A stretch of DNA of 64,000 bases from assembly GCA_008921705.1 (NCBI GenBank), contig VFFE01006054.1:9016-73015 (forward strand), written 5' to 3'. The position numbers and the translations under genes were made by a program. Within the stretch, counting starts at the first letter, position 1, and every line of letters starts with the position of its first letter. Positions 60,985 through 64,000 of the stretch are shown here, in pieces. Source of the DNA: Burhinus oedicnemus (Eukaryota; Chordata; Aves; Charadriiformes; Burhinidae). The notes beneath the pieces are model-generated. The model ran no database searches, was not told where the DNA came from, and worked only from the letters and a program-made list of their open reading frames with translations.

Positions 60985-62288
60985 TTATATGTTTCTATAA
61001 ATACATTAGCAACAAAAGGAGGGATAAGCAGAATCTCCATCCTTTTTGGAAGCAGGGGGAAACATAGTGACCAAGGATGAGGAAAAGGCTGAAATACTTA
61101 ATGACTTCTTTGCCTCAGTCTTTGACAGTCACACCAGTTGTTCCCTGAGTACCCAGCCCCCAGCAGAATGAAGCCCCCATAATCCAAGGGGAAAAGATGA
61201 GGGACCTGCTACACCACTTAGGCACAGACAAGTCTATGGGGACAGATGGGATCCACTCAAAGGTACTGAGGGAGCTAGCGTAAGTGCTCACCAAGCCACT
61301 TTCCATCATTTATCAGCAGTCCTGGCTAACTGGGGAGGTCCCAGTTGACTGGAGGTTAGCAAATGTGATGCCCATCCACAAGAAGGGCCGCAAAGAGGAT
61401 CGGGGAACTACAGGCCTGTCAGTATGACCACAGTGCCAGGGAAGGTTATGGAGCAGATCACCTTGAGTGTCATCACACTGCACATGCAGGACAACCAGGT
61501 GATCAGGCCCAGTTCACAAAAGGCAGGTCCTGCTTGACTAACATGATCTCCTTCTATGACAAGGTGACCTGCTTAGTGGATGAGGGAAAGGCTGTGGATG
61601 TTGTTTATCTTAGTAAACAGGCTAGTTAAAGGCTTAGTAAAGCCTTTGACACTGTTTCCCACTGCATTCCCCTGGAGAAACTGGCTGCTCATGGCTTGGA
61701 TAGTGTGGCCAGCAGGACTAGGGCACTGATCGTCCCCCCTGTCCCCACTGGTAAGGCTGCACCTCAAATACTGTGTTCAGTTTTGGGCCCCTCACTCCAA
61801 GAGAGACATTGAGGGGCTGGAGCGTGTCCAGAGAAGGGCAACGAAGCTGGTGAGGGGTCTGGAGAACAAGTCTTATGAGGAGCAGCTGAGGGAACTGGGG
61901 TTGTTCAGCCTGGAGAAAAGAAGGCTCAGGGGAAACCTTATCACTCTCTACAACTACCTGAAAGGAGGTTGTAGCCAGATGGGGGTCGGTCTCTTCTCCC
62001 AAGTAACAGGTGATAGGACAAGAGGAAATGGCCTCAAGTTGCGCCGGGGGAGGTTCAGATTGGATATTAGGAAAAATGTGTTCACTGAAAGGGTTATCAA
62101 TCATTGGAACAGGCTGCCCAGGGAAGTGGTGGAATCGCCATCCCTGGAGGTATTTAAAAGCCGGGCAGACGTGGTGCTGAGGGACAGGGTTTAGTGGTGG
62201 TTTTGGCAGTGTTAGGTTGATGGTTGGACTCGATGACCTTAAAGGTCTTTTCCAATCTAAACAATTCTGTGATTCTATTCTATGATCT
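60985..62288 (+). mobile_element. CR1 LINE with internal deletion and disrupted reverse transcriptase
   Basis: Sense-strand CR1 of about 1.3 kb. It opens in the region before the reverse transcriptase (GGAGGGATAAGCAGAATCTC, GACTTCTTTGCCTCAGTC) and reaches the start of the polymerase core (SKAFDTVSH at 61636-61662). Near 61700 it then jumps to the post-polymerase region (TAGTGTGGCCAGCAGGACTA). The C-terminal frame 61850-62194 shows [20 protein letters not shown] and [18 protein letters not shown]. The element ends with a diverged octamer-type tail (GTGATTCTATTCTATG). Several stops and the missing catalytic Asp motif make it dead. The 215-codon frame on the other strand is a shadow. Confidence 0.95.
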
Positions 62289-64000
62289 ATGTTAAGGCAG
62301 AGGCATGCTGACATACTGGGGGGTGATGTTTGACTGTGTTGCCCTGAGTACAAGGCAGACATCAAACTTCAGTGCTCTTAATCCAACATTTCTCACAGCA
62401 CCCTTGAAAGGGTCAGTAACTGCAACAACAATAAGAGATGCTTTAGTCATTAAATACGATTTGATTTTACTTGTGTAGGGATCAAAAAAATGAGCCTGTC
62501 CAGTTGCTTTAACACACTGTGGAGTTGTATATTTTAACTATAAACACAAGACTCAATTGTCAGTTTAAAAAAAAAAAGGGGGGCACATTTTAACAATCAG
62601 GAGTGTATTGCAACAGGAGTTTTCAGATTTGCCTTTTACAGTGTATTTCCAGAGAGCTCTTTTCCTCACCCAGCAGTGCTTTCTGATGGGAGTAACCATA
62701 AGGAGAAGGAAGGAAGGGCTCGCTCTTATGTTACTTCTCTAAAATACATCAACCACTTTCCACCCCACACTGCGATTACTGTTGTTATCTCATTAATGCT
62801 TTAATTAGAGCTCAAATGCAGGGCAATGTAGAAAGGTTCAATACACAATGTCAGACCAGGGCAGTATGGTTATTGGCTCAGTTTAGAGGGGTCTCAAAGC
62901 TGCTCTAAATTAGAAGTAGATATAATAACCTGTATATAGAGGCTGCCTCAAACCCTACCTCCATTTTCTGTGCCTCTTTGGGGTCTTCGAACAGAAAGTA
63001 CTGTTCTGGGGAGAACAAAGCTATTTTCATGACTCTAAGCTCCCTATGGTATCTGCCAGAGATGCTGTCCAAGGATTTTACAGATCTTGTTGACCAAAGG
63101 GCTTATAGTAGATTCAAGGACTTCTAGGCAATGATGTGAAAACCAAATGCTCCAAGTGTTGCAAACTTGCTACTTTGTGTTGACTAAACAGGATTTGTTT
63201 GTGAGTTAGTCTCTATAACAGTGAGTCACTTTACTGTGAGGCTGTTTGTGATTTTGGGATGGCTCCCTTGGTGACACACAATTACATTGTGTGTATCACA
63301 CTGACTGTATTTCTCTCCTTACAACATAAAGAAATAACTTTTTATGTAAAAACAGACTCCTACGACCTTTTTTTCTCTTTTCAGCTAAGCACAATATGAT
63401 CTGTTTGCTGCATCTTAACAATTAACACAGAAATTAACTCTCTTGATTTCAGGTTAGGAAACATTCAGTTTAGTAGCTGGCTTCCTAGGCAACAGAGAAG
63501 CTTTTTTTCATGTTGAATCACATGAAAGGCACAGCACTGACAAGGCGAGAGCGCAAGGCTTCTTAACCTTGAAAAAACTGTCAGTGGCTGCCTATTCTGG
63601 AGCATTTGCACCTTCTCATGGGTGTTGGGAGTGGCATAAGGGACAGCTGCATCAACTCCTGGTTCCCTAAGACAGGGGACCCCACTAAGCCCTGTGAATT
63701 CTCTGTTAGGACATCCGCCTTCTTCCTGGGTGGCTTTTACTGCAAGGAGTGGGAGAGTAGAACTGCTATTCAGCATTGTCCTTTCTAATAGCATTGATCT
63801 TTTCCATCCACACCCAATATTTTCTTGGAAAGCATCACTGCACTTCAGCTGAAGGTTCAAAATGATTTATGAATGAGCTTCCTTCTGCTGTTCCTTGGCA
63901 CAGGAGACAGAGTGTTGCGTAAACAGCTAAACAGCCTGTTAACTGTAGGTGGCACTGAAAAGGAAACTTAACAACAGAAAAGCTAACTAACAAATACACA
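62289..64000. other. Intronic sequence, nothing recognised
   Basis: No exon, interspersed repeat or RNA gene was recognised. The frame at 63465-63860 (minus, 131 codons) has no domain or exon-like conservation that I can see. Confidence 0.5.

Larger units (their letters stand above)
47478..64000 (-). other. CRHR2: CRHR2 upstream intron, at least 16.5 kb, open at window edge
   Basis: The next exon upstream should encode the end of ECL2 and the start of TM5 (a GDLVDYIYQGP-like sequence). I scanned the minus strand for it and did not find it, so the whole stretch is taken as one intron. It carries a CpG-dense patch, foldback copy 7, a solo LTR, a simple repeat, an old SINE-like tail and two CR1 copies. 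A missed short exon is possible. Confidence 0.75.

Noticed and set aside
61718..62365. 215-codon open frame (minus), the longest in the window
   Set aside because: It is antisense to the CR1 copy at 60985-62288, whose sense strand has the recognisable ORF2 sequence.

Overview
The window is vertebrate nuclear DNA, almost certainly from a bird. Truncated CR1 LINEs with the avian-type 3' end occur on both strands, there is one ERV-like solo LTR, and the only recognisable gene is the 3' part of a neuropeptide receptor gene split by long introns. There are no operons, tRNA or rRNA genes, or CRISPR arrays. Most open frames are chance frames, or lie in CR1 copies and other repeats.

Gene content. 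The minus strand carries the last four coding exons of CRHR2 (corticotropin-releasing hormone receptor 2, a secretin-family GPCR): 47392-47477 (86 bp), 44354-44489 (136 bp), 42558-42599 (42 bp) and 28038-28178 (141 bp including the stop). All have consensus splice sites, joining phases agree, and together they encode the C-terminal 134 residues: TM5 to ICL3, TM6-ECL3-TM7, the end of TM7, and the cytoplasmic tail. I could not find the preceding exon (end of TM4, ECL2, start of TM5), so 47478-64000 is read as one intron of at least 16.5 kb. The last intron is 14.4 kb.

Layout. 1-27 kb: region downstream of CRHR2, with no convincing gene; it holds CR1 fragments (4.1, 5.3, 10.9, 18.8 and 21.2 kb), ancient repeats, a CA microsatellite (20.7 kb), foldback repeats, and a pair of GC-rich inverted homologous segments at 9.6 and 11.5 kb. 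27-47.5 kb: the CRHR2 3' end and its introns, with CR1 fragments at 34.9 and 36.2 kb and foldback copies at 28.3, 40.6 and 42.8 kb. 47.5-64 kb: upstream intron with a CpG-dense patch (47.8 kb), a foldback copy (50.7 kb), a 0.6 kb solo LTR in the CRHR2 orientation (56.8 kb), and two CR1 copies placed 5' end to 5' end (60.2 and 61.0 kb).

Least explained signals: (i) a family of about 155-200 bp imperfect hairpin (foldback) repeats, at least seven copies, which I cannot name; (ii) the inverted GC-rich pair, about 81% identical over its 74-bp core. All repeat calls were made by eye and need a repeat-library search and a self dot-plot.
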